From assembly GCA_016235595.1 (NCBI GenBank), contig JACRJX010000029.1:372001-436000 (forward strand): 64,000 nucleotides of DNA. Reading direction: 5' to 3'. The notes under the pieces were generated by a model. The model was not told the origin of the DNA, did no database searches, and was given only the letters and a program-made list of their open reading frames with translations. The first letter of the stretch is position 1. Every line of letters begins with the position of its first letter. Of the stretch, positions 1 through 8,256 are shown in pieces. This DNA is from Verrucomicrobiota bacterium. GTDB taxonomy: Bacteria > Verrucomicrobiota > Verrucomicrobiia > CAIQCK01. The position numbers and the translations under genes were made by a program.

Positions 1-2
1 TG

Positions 3-467
3 CTGACGTTCATCGGCAAAGTGACCTTTCTGCCCTGGCTGTTGAACCGTTTGGTGCATCGCATCCAAATCCACCAGGAAACCGAGCCGTTGCTCAACGC
101 TCCTTCCTCGATGCTCGTTTGTGGAGCGCTGACGCTGCTGGGCTACAGCGTCACGCGACCCTTCACTTCGCTTGAAAAACTCGGCAGCAACACCCTGGCC
201 ATCGCCCTTGCGCTTTTGTTGACCGGCTTCTTCCTCATGATCAACCGCCGCAAAGCCCTCACGCAGGTATTGGCGCTGTTGACGGTGGAAAACGGTGTGA
301 TGCTCGCGGCGGTGGCGCTCACCACCTATGGCATGCCGCTCGTGGTCGAACTGGGCATCTTCTTTGATGTGTTGGTGGCGGTGATGGTGCTGGGCATCCT
401 GGTTTACCGCATCCGCGAGAACTTCGCCTCGATGGACACCGGCAAGCTGGATCAGTTGAAAGGCTGA
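3..467 (+). CDS. hyfE: Hydrogenase-4 / Ehr membrane subunit HyfE (5' partial)
   Basis: Integral membrane subunit of a group-4-hydrogenase-like, complex-I-related complex. The reading frame is open to the left edge (LTFIGKVTFLPWL precedes the first GTG at 21), and HyfE proteins normally have about 215 residues, so the N-terminus lies outside the window. The visible 154 residues hold several hydrophobic helices and the HyfE-like C-terminal stretch RKALTQVLALLTVENG through VELGIFFDVLVAVMV, ending LDQLKG as in Escherichia coli HyfE (LTALKG). Only one base separates its stop from the next gene, so the two are surely cotranscribed. The family call is confident; the substrate of the complex is not known. 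Confidence 0.88.
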   Translation: MTFIGKVTFLPWLLNRLVHRIQIHQETEPLLNAPSSMLVCGALTLLGYSVTRPFTSLEKLGSNTLAIALALLLTGFFLMINRRKALTQVLALLTVENGVMLAAVALTTYGMPLVVELGIFFDVLVAVMVLGILVYRIRENFASMDTGKLDQLKG

Positions 468-468
468 C

Positions 469-1959
469 ATGTTATTGCTCACACCCATCCTGCTTGCTCC
501 GCTCGCCGCAGCGCTCTTGTGCCTGCTCGTGCCCTCGCGGCGCGTCATGGCTGCACTGGGTGTGCTGGCTTTCGCGACTACGCTGGGACTGGGTGTTGTG
601 TTGTTGAACGAAGTTCTGGCTCATGGCGTCGTGAGAGAGTGGAGCGAATTTCTGTCTGCGGACGCCTTAAGCGCCTGGATGGTGCTGCTCATTTCGGTCG
701 TTTCACTGGCCACTTCGCTTTACGCCGGGCGCTACTTCCAGCGCGACATGGCGGCGGGCGTAGTCACCCCAGGACGGATGCGTGAGTTCTTCGTGCTCAC
801 GCCGTTGTTTGGGTCGGGCATGTTCCTCGTCGTGCTGGCCAACAACCTGGGTGTGATGTGGGCGGCGGTTGAGGGCACTGCGCTCTCCTCCGTGCTGCTG
901 GTGGCGCTCTACAACCGCCGGAACTCCCTCGAAGCTGCCTGGAAATACGTCATCATGGGCAGTTTGGGGCTGGCGCTGGCGTTGCTCGGCACTGTGTTCG
1001 TCTATGCGGCCGCCTGCAAGAGCAATCCGGATTCGCTGCCTAGTTTCAACTGGTCGTATTTGATGAGCGTGGCGCGCCAACTCGATCCTTACCAATTGAA
1101 GCTGGCATTCGTGTTCGCTCTTGTTGGTTACGGCACGAAGGCCGGTTTTGCGCCCATGCACACCTGGCTGCCCGACGCACACAGCGAAGCGCCGTCGCCC
1201 ACCAGTGCCATGCTGTCGGGCGTATCGCTCAAGATTGCGCTCTACGCGCTGCTGCGGTTTCACATTCTCACCACGGCGTGTCTGGACGCCGGGCCGGACG
1301 CTGGGTTTAGCGGCCACCTCCTGTTGGGCTTCGGCCTGTTCTCCATGCTGCTGGCGCCGCCGTTCATCCTGGTGCAGAAGAATCTCAAACGGATGCTCGC
1401 CTATTCGAGCCTTGAACACGTCGGCCTGATCTGTGTCGGCATCGCTCTCAACACTCCGTTAACCATTTTCGGCGCGCTGCTGCATATGGGCTATCACGCG
1501 CTGACCAAACCGGTGTTGTTCTTCGCGGCGGGCAATATCCATCAGACCTTTCACTCACTCGAATTTCGCGTCATCGGGCCGGGCGTGGGGAAGGTGCTGC
1601 CCGTTACGGTTCTGTTGATGGGTCTGGCCGCGCTGGCCGCGGTGGGCTTGCCGCCGTTCGGCCTGTTCTTTAGCGAACTGACCATCATTAGCGGTGGCCT
1701 GGCGGCTCATCAAACCACCGTCAGTGTCATCATCCTGGTGGCGCTGCTGGCCTCGTTCTGCGGCATCCTGCAACAACTCACCCGCATCCTGCTGGGCGCC
1801 CGCAAGCCGGGCGACCACCCCACCGATGCGCGCCGGACGGATGGCGTGCCGGCGATGGCGCTGCTGCTTGGCAGCCTGCTGCTCTTCAGCGTGTGGCTGC
1901 CCGCGCCGTTGTTGGAACTGATGCGCCGGGCGGCAGCCATCATCGGAGGCATGCCATGA
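469..1959 (+). CDS. hyfF: Hydrogenase-4 / Ehr proton-pumping antiporter-like subunit HyfF
   Basis: A 496-residue, very hydrophobic NuoL/M/N (Mrp-antiporter-like) protein expected to have about 14 membrane helices and to translocate ions. Diagnostic segments are KAGFAPMHTWLPDAHSEAPS (residues about 223-242), where Lys and His are conserved in the antiporter family, and QKNLKRMLAYSSLEHVG (about 303-319). The gene starts one base after hyfE, and its stop overlaps the start of the large-subunit gene (1956-1959, ATGA), which indicates translational coupling. It resembles HyfF rather than respiratory NuoL/M/N because of its neighbours: HyfE and a fused NuoC/D-like subunit. Confidence 0.9.
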   Translation: MLLLTPILLAPLAAALLCLLVPSRRVMAALGVLAFATTLGLGVVLLNEVLAHGVVREWSEFLSADALSAWMVLLISVVSLATSLYAGRYFQRDMAAGVVTPGRMREFFVLTPLFGSGMFLVVLANNLGVMWAAVEGTALSSVLLVALYNRRNSLEAAWKYVIMGSLGLALALLGTVFVYAAACKSNPDSLPSFNWSYLMSVARQLDPYQLKLAFVFALVGYGTKAGFAPMHTWLPDAHSEAPSPTSAMLSGVSLKIALYALLRFHILTTACLDAGPDAGFSGHLLLGFGLFSMLLAPPFILVQKNLKRMLAYSSLEHVGLICVGIALNTPLTIFGALLHMGYHALTKPVLFFAAGNIHQTFHSLEFRVIGPGVGKVLPVTVLLMGLAALAAVGLPPFGLFFSELTIISGGLAAHQTTVSVIILVALLASFCGILQQLTRILLGARKPGDHPTDARRTDGVPAMALLLGSLLLFSVWLPAPLLELMRRAAAIIGGMP

Positions 1960-3560
1960 ACCTGTCGGCCGTTTCCCCCGAACTTCAACCCGTCTTGGAA
2001 GAAGTCACCAAGCGATTCCACGGGCGGATCGAGTCTGTTTTCGCCCCGCGCCTCAACGAGGTCTATTTCGAAGCTCGGATGGATTTGGTCGCCGGATTCT
2101 GCGCCCACCTCTTTCGCAAGTGGGACGCCCGTCTGGTCAGCGTGTTCGCAGACGACGCGCGCGCAGGCGCCGGCGTGTTCCACCTCTACTACGTGATGGC
2201 GCTCGACGCGGCGCATGGTTTTTTCACCCTGCGCGTGCCGGTCTCGCCCGAGACGCCGGAGTTCCTTTCCCTCACCGACGCCATGCCCTCGGTGAACTGG
2301 CAGGAGCGCGAAATCCAGGATCTGTTCGGTCTGAAACTGCGTGGCCATCCCAACCCGCGCCGCTGCGCCCTGCACGACGATTGGCCGGACGTCTATCCGT
2401 TGCGCAAGGACTTCGACCTGAGAACGGTCCTGCCGCCGTTCCAAGGCCTACGGCACAAGTTTCGCACAGTCGAGGGTGAAGGCGTGTTTCAAGTGCCGGT
2501 CGGGCCGGTGCACGCGGGTATCATCGAGCCGGGCCACTTCCTGTTCAGCGTGGCAGGTGAGCCGGTGCTCTATTTGCAGCTGCGCCTGTTCTACGTGCAC
2601 AAAGGCACGGAGAAACTTTTTGAGAATCTGCCGGTGTCGCATGGCGTCCGGCTGGCGGAAAGCATCTCTGGTGATTCGAGTTTCGCCCACGCCACCGCCT
2701 TTTGCCACGCCGTTGAACGCGCCGCCGGCGTGCAGGCGCCGGCACGGGCAAGGGTGATGCGTTCCATCTGCCTGGAACTGGAGCGGATTTACAACCATAT
2801 CGCCGATGTGGGCGCCATCTGCACCGACGTCGCCTTCGCCACCGCCAACATGCACGCCATGCGCCTGAGGGAGCGTGTCCTGCGCGTCAATGAACACCTT
2901 ACGGGCAACCGCCTTCTGCGCGGCATGGCCTGCCTGGGCGGCGTGCGATTCGATTGGGACGCGGAACAACTCGCGTCGCTTGCGGAACTGATCGATGGAT
3001 TGAAGCCCGAATTCGATTCACTCGCGCAACTCGTGGAAGGTTCCTCCTCCACCCTCGATCGCTTGGAGACGACCGGCGTTCTCAAACCCAAAGTGGCGCG
3101 TGACCTGGGTGTCGTCGGCATTGCGGGCCGCGCCTCTGGTTTCAACCACGACCTGCGCCGGGACTTTCCGCACGCCGCCTATGATGAAGTCGAGGTTCAT
3201 GTGCCGGTCTATCAGGTCGGTGACGTCGAGCATCGGATGCAGGTGCGCATTGACGAGGTGCGCGAGTCGCTCTCGTTGCTCCGGCAGTTTCTGGCGAAGC
3301 TGCCTTCCGGTCCGCTGCACACAGAGATCGGAGAGTTGCCTGCCGACCGCGTGGCGCTCGGTTACGTGGAAGGATGGCGCGGCGAGATCTTCCACTGGAT
3401 TCGCACCGCGCCCGGCAACCGGCTGGCCCGTTGCAAGATCAAAGACCCGTCGCTGCAAAACTGGCCGGCGCTGAGCGAGGCGATTCTTGGCAACATCATC
3501 CCCGACTTCCCGGTGGTGAACAAGAGTTTCAACCTGTCATATTCTGGAAACGACCGCTGA
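1956..3560 (+). CDS. HyfG-like large subunit lacking all nickel-binding cysteines
   Basis: A 534-residue protein fusing a NuoC-like N-terminal domain (motif WQEREIQDLFGLKLRGHPNPRR, about residues 112-133) to a NuoD/hydrogenase-large-subunit domain. The ATG at 1956 is chosen because it overlaps the hyfF stop. True group-4 hydrogenases carry two CxxC motifs that hold the NiFe centre. Here the first site reads SISGDSSFAHATAFCHAVE and the C-terminal site reads IKDPSLQNWP, and no CxxC occurs anywhere in the protein. It therefore should not bind NiFe. Energy-converting hydrogenase-related (Ehr) complexes are known to share this architecture and lack these ligands. The partner reaction is unknown; quinone, ferredoxin or another redox couple are possibilities only. 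Confidence 0.85.
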   Translation: MNLSAVSPELQPVLEEVTKRFHGRIESVFAPRLNEVYFEARMDLVAGFCAHLFRKWDARLVSVFADDARAGAGVFHLYYVMALDAAHGFFTLRVPVSPETPEFLSLTDAMPSVNWQEREIQDLFGLKLRGHPNPRRCALHDDWPDVYPLRKDFDLRTVLPPFQGLRHKFRTVEGEGVFQVPVGPVHAGIIEPGHFLFSVAGEPVLYLQLRLFYVHKGTEKLFENLPVSHGVRLAESISGDSSFAHATAFCHAVERAAGVQAPARARVMRSICLELERIYNHIADVGAICTDVAFATANMHAMRLRERVLRVNEHLTGNRLLRGMACLGGVRFDWDAEQLASLAELIDGLKPEFDSLAQLVEGSSSTLDRLETTGVLKPKVARDLGVVGIAGRASGFNHDLRRDFPHAAYDEVEVHVPVYQVGDVEHRMQVRIDEVRESLSLLRQFLAKLPSGPLHTEIGELPADRVALGYVEGWRGEIFHWIRTAPGNRLARCKIKDPSLQNWPALSEAILGNIIPDFPVVNKSFNLSYSGNDR

Positions 3561-3563
3561 CCT

Positions 3564-4433
3564 ATGCTTGGCATCCTTGGCAAAAGTATTTCGACCGGCA
3601 TCGTCACCACAAGCTACCCGGTGACGCCGCCGGAAGTGTCCCGCCACACCCGTGGCCGGCCGGAGATTGACTGGGCGAACTGGACGGACGCCCGTCCCGC
3701 CGCCGCCGTCTGCCCCACCGGCGCGATCAGTTTTCAAAACAACGGCCAGCAGCGCCGCGCCTCTTTGGACTTGGGGAAATGCGTCTTTTGCGGCCTCTGC
3801 GCCGGCGTGGACAAATCCATCCGCATGACGAACGTCCGCGAATGCGCCGCCCGCCGTCGCGATGATTTGGTGACGACGGCTGCCTATCTCCTCAAGACCG
3901 ACGAAACTCACGACCGGATGGTAACGCCGCCGTCCTCTCCCAAACCCGCAGTGAGCGCCCCTTTGCCCCCGCCGGGCGCGTCGGTCGAAGCCATCGGCCA
4001 GCAAATCAAGGAGCGGGTCGGTAAAATCTTCGGCCGTTCCCTGCACATTCGGGAAGTGGACGCCGGTTCCTGCAACGGCTGTGAAATCGAGATCGGCGGC
4101 CTGAACAGTCCCGTGTATGACATCGAGCGCTTCGGCATCCACTTCGTTGCCTCCCCGCGCCACGCCGACATGCTGCTCGTGACCGGGCCGGTGACGCGCA
4201 ACATGGAGTTGGCGCTCAAGAAAACCTACGACGCCACCCCCGACCCGCGTCTCGTGGTGGCGGTGGGCGCGTGTGGCTGCAGCGGCGGCATTTTCGGCGT
4301 GAACTACGCCACGCGCGGCGCGGTGGACGCGGTCATTCCCGTGGATCTTTACATTCCGGGTTGCCCTCCGCATCCGCTGACGATCCTCGACGGCGTGCTG
4401 CGACTACTCGGCAAGCTGGAAGAGCGGCGCTAA
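3564..4433 (+). CDS. Ferredoxin-NuoB fusion (HyfH/HyfI-like) subunit
   Basis: A 289-residue electron-transfer subunit. Residues about 45-95 form a ferredoxin domain with VCPTG and CVFCGLC but without the first CxxCxxC and without the second CP. In normal 2[4Fe-4S] ferredoxins this leaves the ligand set of one cluster only. After a Pro-rich linker (about 120-140), the C-terminal NuoB/HyfI domain keeps its proximal-cluster cysteines: SCNGCE, GACGCSGG and PGCPPHP. In most hydrogenase-4 operons HyfH and HyfI are separate genes; here they are fused. The gene follows the large subunit by 3 bases and closes the visible operon. It probably carries electrons between the large subunit and a soluble donor or acceptor. 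Confidence 0.86.
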   Translation: MLGILGKSISTGIVTTSYPVTPPEVSRHTRGRPEIDWANWTDARPAAAVCPTGAISFQNNGQQRRASLDLGKCVFCGLCAGVDKSIRMTNVRECAARRRDDLVTTAAYLLKTDETHDRMVTPPSSPKPAVSAPLPPPGASVEAIGQQIKERVGKIFGRSLHIREVDAGSCNGCEIEIGGLNSPVYDIERFGIHFVASPRHADMLLVTGPVTRNMELALKKTYDATPDPRLVVAVGACGCSGGIFGVNYATRGAVDAVIPVDLYIPGCPPHPLTILDGVLRLLGKLEERR

Positions 4434-4597
4434 GCAGAAGAACTCCGACACAGTCATTGGCATCGGACGGCGCTGCGGCGCAGCCGCGTGGCGCGCTGGA
4501 GTCTGGGATGAGAAGTGGGCGCCCTTGACGCTCGCCTGCGTTGGGACCATTCTTGGCTAGGTCGGCAAGAATCGAACAGGTCAACACCGGAGCTGCG

Positions 4598-4858
4598 ATG
4601 AAACAGGTGAAGATATACTGCCCGAAATGCCAGTGGGTTCCTGATGCGTCGGCCCGCTGGTTGTGTGAGCCTTCCTGTGGATGCTCCTGGAACACTTTTG
4701 AAACCTGCGGCGTTTGTCCCCGCTGCGGCAGGAATTGGGAGGACACCCAATGCCTTGCCTGCCACCGCTGGTCGCCTCATGCGGATTGGTATCACGAATT
4801 CATCCCGGATGAGCAGCAGCAGATGCCGAAGACGGAATTGGCAGGCGCCACCGGTTAA
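4598..4858 (+). CDS. Small cysteine-rich zinc-ribbon-like protein
   Basis: An 86-residue protein of unknown function. The ATG at 4598 is preferred over an upstream in-frame ATG at 4541 because it has GGAG six bases before it. Cysteines come in pairs: CPKC near the N-terminus, C..SCGC, then CGVCPRC and CLAC, suggesting two zinc ribbons. HxW and WYHEF aromatic motifs lie near the end. No signal peptide is visible. It lies 164 bases after the Ehr-like operon, so membership in that operon is possible but unproven. It could be a metal-handling or nucleic-acid-binding protein; the sequence does not decide. Confidence 0.6.
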   Translation: MKQVKIYCPKCQWVPDASARWLCEPSCGCSWNTFETCGVCPRCGRNWEDTQCLACHRWSPHADWYHEFIPDEQQQMPKTELAGATG

Positions 4859-4920
4859 CGGCAAAAGCCGTGGCTGCGTTGGCGGCCTGTCCGTTTCCCA
4901 CCATGCGAAAGAAAAACATC

Positions 4921-5451
4921 ATGAACACAACATCGAATGACAAACTCCAGTTCATCTTCGGCCGGCGCAGCATCCGGACGTATGCGCCCGGCGACGTTAG
5001 CGAGGAGACCGTGACCCAACTGTTGAAGGCCGCCATGGCAGCGCCTTCGGCGGCGGCCAAGGATCCCTGGCGGTTCGTGGTCGTCCGCAAGAAAGAGACA
5101 CTGGCCGCCATTGCCGATGCCCTTCCCAACGGCCGCATGATCGCATCGGCTCCGCTGGGCATCGTCGTTTGCGGCGATGTCGAAGCGGCGCATGACCGCC
5201 AGTTGGGTTACCTGTTGCAGGATTGCTCGGCTGCCGTCGAGAACCTGCTGCTGTGCGCGCATGCCCTGGACTTGGGCGCGTGCTGGTTGGGCGTTTATCC
5301 GCGCGAAGACCGTGTCCGGAAACTGAAGGAGATTCTTTCACTGCCTGCTTCGGTCGTCCCTGTGGCCGCCATTGCCATCGGCCGGCCAGGCGAAACCAAG
5401 GAGCCGCGCACGCGGTTCAACCGCGACTTCGTGCATTCGGACAAATGGTGA
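4921..5451 (+). CDS. Nitroreductase-family protein
   Basis: A 176-residue FMN-dependent nitroreductase-like protein with the family's N-terminal FIFGRRSIRTYAPGDV (FMN-phosphate-binding Arg residues), AAMAAPSAAAKDPWRFVVV, the central helix LLQDCSAAVENLLLCAHALDLGACW, and a C-terminal AIGRPGE. Such enzymes reduce nitro groups, quinones or flavins with NAD(P)H, usually as dimers. An ATG at 4903 and a GTG at 4870 are also in frame. The one at 4921 gives the normal family start (MNxxxxxLxFIFxRRSIR), although no strong Shine-Dalgarno sequence is seen. The physiological substrate cannot be told. Confidence 0.85.
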   Translation: MNTTSNDKLQFIFGRRSIRTYAPGDVSEETVTQLLKAAMAAPSAAAKDPWRFVVVRKKETLAAIADALPNGRMIASAPLGIVVCGDVEAAHDRQLGYLLQDCSAAVENLLLCAHALDLGACWLGVYPREDRVRKLKEILSLPASVVPVAAIAIGRPGETKEPRTRFNRDFVHSDKW

Positions 5452-5488
5452 ACGCGAATACTCCCGGCCAGCAGCACGGGCGTAAAGT

Positions 5489-5544
5489 GGAACAGGTGTC
5501 CCGCCTGTCCATGGGATGTCGATGAGACAGGCAGGATGCCTGTC
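5489..5544. repeat. Two adjacent GACAGG-type hairpins between convergent genes
   Basis: Two inverted repeats fill the gap between the convergent nitroreductase and ceramidase genes. One has arms ACAGG (5492-5496) and CCTGT (5504-5508). The other is perfect, with arms GACAGGCA (5526-5533) and TGCCTGTC (5537-5544) around a 3-base loop. Neither is followed by a clear T run. They may act as a bidirectional terminator or be copies of an interspersed palindromic element. Confidence 0.5.
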
Positions 5545-6936
5545 CTACTTTGCGGCGGTGCGTTTTACCAGTTCGGCGGTTTTTCCGACGATGGTTTCCT
5601 CGACGGCTTCGGTGAACGGGGCGGGGTGGCCGAAGTAGATCATCGCATCGCCGCCTTCGTAGCCGCCTTCCTTCAGCACCCGGAGGGACGGAATGTAGGC
5701 GAGGATGTCGTTGCAGTAACCCGCGACCCAGGTGGTATCCCAGCCGTGTTCCGCCTTCAGCCGCAGCGAGTAATCCACGACCACCTCGCCGGCCAGTGCG
5801 ATGAGTTTCAGCTTTGGGCCAAACTGCCAGACTTGGAGCGGGTAGGGATAGCTGGCCGGCAGCTTGCCTTCACGGTCGAGGATGTCGTGCATCTGGCGGG
5901 CATGACTCTGGCGATAGACGTTCTTCTCCTTCAGCCGGGCTTCGAGTTCCTGCCGCGTCGGCGGCGTCTGGAAAGCGACGTCCACATACTCGAACGCGGT
6001 CTTCAAAGGGCCGGCCAGCGGCGTCATCGGGCGGCCCAGCACTTCCTCGACCGCCGCGGCAAGAACCTCCCCGTGTTTCACGGCCAACTCCAAGGTCCGG
6101 CGGGGCAATGGATTGCTGTCGGCCCCGCAACCTTGCACGAAGAGGGCGATCGCGCCGGGATGGGCCTTCTCGATCTCCGCCTGCGCGAAGCCCGGCCAGT
6201 CGCCATTGATCTGGAAGTCACTGAGGCAGGTGGCGTGGCACGCATAGCCCACCACGACGGCGCGCAAGGCCCCGGCCGGATCGCTGACCTTCAGCACGGG
6301 CACGTCGTGGTCCACCGGCCCCGGCAGCGAGCGGTTCGAGACGCGCCGGCGGTTCACGGCAATGCCCGCCAACCCCTGCTTGAACTCCAGTTTTGCCGGG
6401 GCAAGGTTCTGGATCGAAGCGCCCACCGCGCCGACGATCTTGCTGATCACGCTGTCGGTATAACGGCGCACCACGCCACCTTGGTCGGGCGTCATCTTGT
6501 AAACCGGAATCCATGACAAGCCGACTACCGGTCCGCTATGGGTATGGGAAAGATTCAGCAGCAACCGATCCCGCGTGACGCCATATTGCTTCAAACAACG
6601 CCCGGCAGTCGCATCTGCGACCTCCCGGTCAATGCTCTCCAGGTCCAGCGTGACCAGGATGGAAGGTTTGCCGGCCTCGTCCTGAATGGCCAGCGCCTTC
6701 GCAAACAAATCCAGGCGGACACCCTCGGAAGGTTTGTTGCGCGAGGCGTAGCCCGCCATCCAGATCGGCTCCTCCGGCGTGATCTTCACCTTCGCCACGC
6801 CGGCTTTCCACACGCTGTCAGCGGCGGCTGCCGCGCTGCACAGCAGCGCCGCCAATCCACACAGGATGAGGAGTTTTGCGACGACCGATGCCGTTGTCGT
6901 CATGGGAAACTGCCAGCGATCCATTCTCGTTTTCAT
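5545..6936 (-). CDS. Secreted neutral/alkaline ceramidase-like hydrolase
   Basis: A 463-residue protein matching the N-terminal domain of neutral/alkaline non-lysosomal ceramidases: KAGVAKVKITPEEPIWMAGYASR near the mature start, VTLDLESIDREV, LLNLSHTHSGPVVG (the His pair expected to bind catalytic zinc) and VQGCGADSNPLPR. The start at 6936 is chosen because it puts a hydrophobic signal sequence (residues about 15-36, ending AAAAADS) near the N-terminus. The longer reading frame to 7128 has no typical protein upstream. Full ceramidases have 650 or more residues with a C-terminal immunoglobulin-like domain that is missing here, so substrate assignment to ceramide is uncertain. Such single-domain members are common in Planctomycetes and Verrucomicrobia. 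Confidence 0.82.
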   Translation of the reverse strand: MKTRMDRWQFPMTTTASVVAKLLILCGLAALLCSAAAAADSVWKAGVAKVKITPEEPIWMAGYASRNKPSEGVRLDLFAKALAIQDEAGKPSILVTLDLESIDREVADATAGRCLKQYGVTRDRLLLNLSHTHSGPVVGLSWIPVYKMTPDQGGVVRRYTDSVISKIVGAVGASIQNLAPAKLEFKQGLAGIAVNRRRVSNRSLPGPVDHDVPVLKVSDPAGALRAVVVGYACHATCLSDFQINGDWPGFAQAEIEKAHPGAIALFVQGCGADSNPLPRRTLELAVKHGEVLAAAVEEVLGRPMTPLAGPLKTAFEYVDVAFQTPPTRQELEARLKEKNVYRQSHARQMHDILDREGKLPASYPYPLQVWQFGPKLKLIALAGEVVVDYSLRLKAEHGWDTTWVAGYCNDILAYIPSLRVLKEGGYEGGDAMIYFGHPAPFTEAVEETIVGKTAELVKRTAAK

Positions 6937-7137
6937 GTGTGACTCGTTATCGTGTGAGGGAGACCCACGCCTTGCGCATGGACGCGAGGATTGCATGGCG
7001 CTTTTTGTAGCGCAGGCGAGGGAAGAACTCAACTCAACACGACCGCCGTGCCACGACCGTCCAGTTCCCGAATACGCAGATGGCGAACGCGTACCCTGTT
7101 GCGCCGGCGCAGGATGCGGCGCGGGCATGAGAGCCGG
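6937..7137. other. Intergenic region between ceramidase-like gene and uptake operon
   Basis: About 200 bases lying upstream of the ceramidase-like gene and downstream of the radical SAM gene on the minus strand. I see no convincing hairpin with a T run and no small gene with a plausible ribosome-binding site. It probably holds the promoter of the ceramidase-like gene. Confidence 0.4.
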
Positions 7138-8256
7138 TTATTGTCTCCAGCAATTTCGGTTGGGTGCAAACAACAGTTGCGAGCCAAATGTTCCAACCAT
7201 AGCCGGCAAACAACAGGCAGCCACCGGACACGCACTGCATTTGATGGAATCCCGTTGCTGCTCCCTGGCCAGTTCTTGAATCCGGAAGCCGTCTTCAAAC
7301 ATATGAAGCATCGGCGAGTTCTCGTAGATCTCGCGGAATGATTGCTGTGGCACCCGGCCCTGTCGCGCCATTTCCCGGCGGAGGACGACTTCCCCGTCCG
7401 ACCAGACCACAAAGAGCACGTTCCGACGCCCCCGGGGCATTCCAAAAGGACCGGGGTTCATCCCTGTCAGCGCCCGGTATTCGTCAAGCCGTCCCAGTTC
7501 ATGGAACAGGAGCGCATAGAGCCGGTTGTGCGCTAGAAACGCGCGCCGTGCCGCCGCAAACCGGCTGCCGGCTGCATCGAGAAAGTGAAGCATATCCAGC
7601 AGCACCTGCCGATATTCCATGTTTGTCAGTGCCCGATGCCGTTCGGTCCATCCGCCGCCGGCCAGGATCAGCGGCCCCATGCCAAAGTGGCGGACGCCTT
7701 CCTCCATCACCAGCCGGAACACCTCCACAACCTGATGGGCGTTGTCGCGGACCAGCGTGAACTTGACGCTCGTTGGAATGCCACTCTTGACCAGTGCGCG
7801 AATCCCGTTCATGGCTGCGCGATACGAACCACGTCCCCGCATGCTATCGTTCACCGGCTCCAAGCCGTCCACGCTCACGATGAAATCGTCAACGGCGGCC
7901 GCCTGAAGCATTTGAACGGTGGCGTCATCCAACGTCTCGGGGTTTCCCAGAATCCGGATGTTCCGGACCAAGCCGGCTTTCTTCGCAGCGCCTGTTGTCT
8001 GGAGAAGTTCAGGGAGATCCTCGCGCAACAACGGGTTGCCGCCGGAAAACTCGACTTCCGCATCCCGGTCCGTCTCCCGGGCGAATTGCAGGAACGACTC
8101 CAGAATCATCCGACACTGTTCCGGTGGGAGGTCGGTGGCCGGTTGCGTGGGCGTGCGACGCAGGCAGTGCGGACAGGCCAGGTTGCAGCGGGACGTGATG
8201 TGCCACGCTAGATGGCAACGCTTGCGCTCCCGGTCATTTTGGAGTCCGGCGCTCAC
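7138..8256 (-). CDS. Radical SAM protein at the end of the metallophore-uptake operon
   Basis: A 372-residue radical SAM enzyme. The GTG at 8256 is chosen because GTGA overlaps the stop of the ATPase gene. The core motif CNLACPHC (CxxxCxxC) binds the [4Fe-4S] cluster. EFSGGNPLLR is the GGE-like SAM motif with Asn in place of Glu. The C-terminus has CSACPVAACCLPAM, resembling half of a SPASM/Twitch domain; the expected Cys after the DGEVVL turn is absent. A second iron-sulfur cluster is therefore possible but with non-standard ligands. Its position as last gene of a TonB/ABC uptake operon suggests a role in processing or modifying the imported compound, but no substrate can be named. Confidence 0.82.
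   Translation of the reverse strand: MSAGLQNDRERKRCHLAWHITSRCNLACPHCLRRTPTQPATDLPPEQCRMILESFLQFARETDRDAEVEFSGGNPLLREDLPELLQTTGAAKKAGLVRNIRILGNPETLDDATVQMLQAAAVDDFIVSVDGLEPVNDSMRGRGSYRAAMNGIRALVKSGIPTSVKFTLVRDNAHQVVEVFRLVMEEGVRHFGMGPLILAGGGWTERHRALTNMEYRQVLLDMLHFLDAAGSRFAAARRAFLAHNRLYALLFHELGRLDEYRALTGMNPGPFGMPRGRRNVLFVVWSDGEVVLRREMARQGRVPQQSFREIYENSPMLHMFEDGFRIQELAREQQRDSIKCSACPVAACCLPAMVGTFGSQLLFAPNRNCWRQ

Noticed and set aside
1956..4433. Functional NiFe hydrogenase
   Set aside because: The large subunit has none of the four nickel-binding cysteines, so the operon is described as hydrogenase-related only.
7034..7240. Minus-strand 68-codon frame near the end of the uptake operon as a possible peptide substrate for the radical SAM protein
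   Set aside because: It overlaps the radical SAM gene's 3' end in another frame and has no ribosome-binding site.
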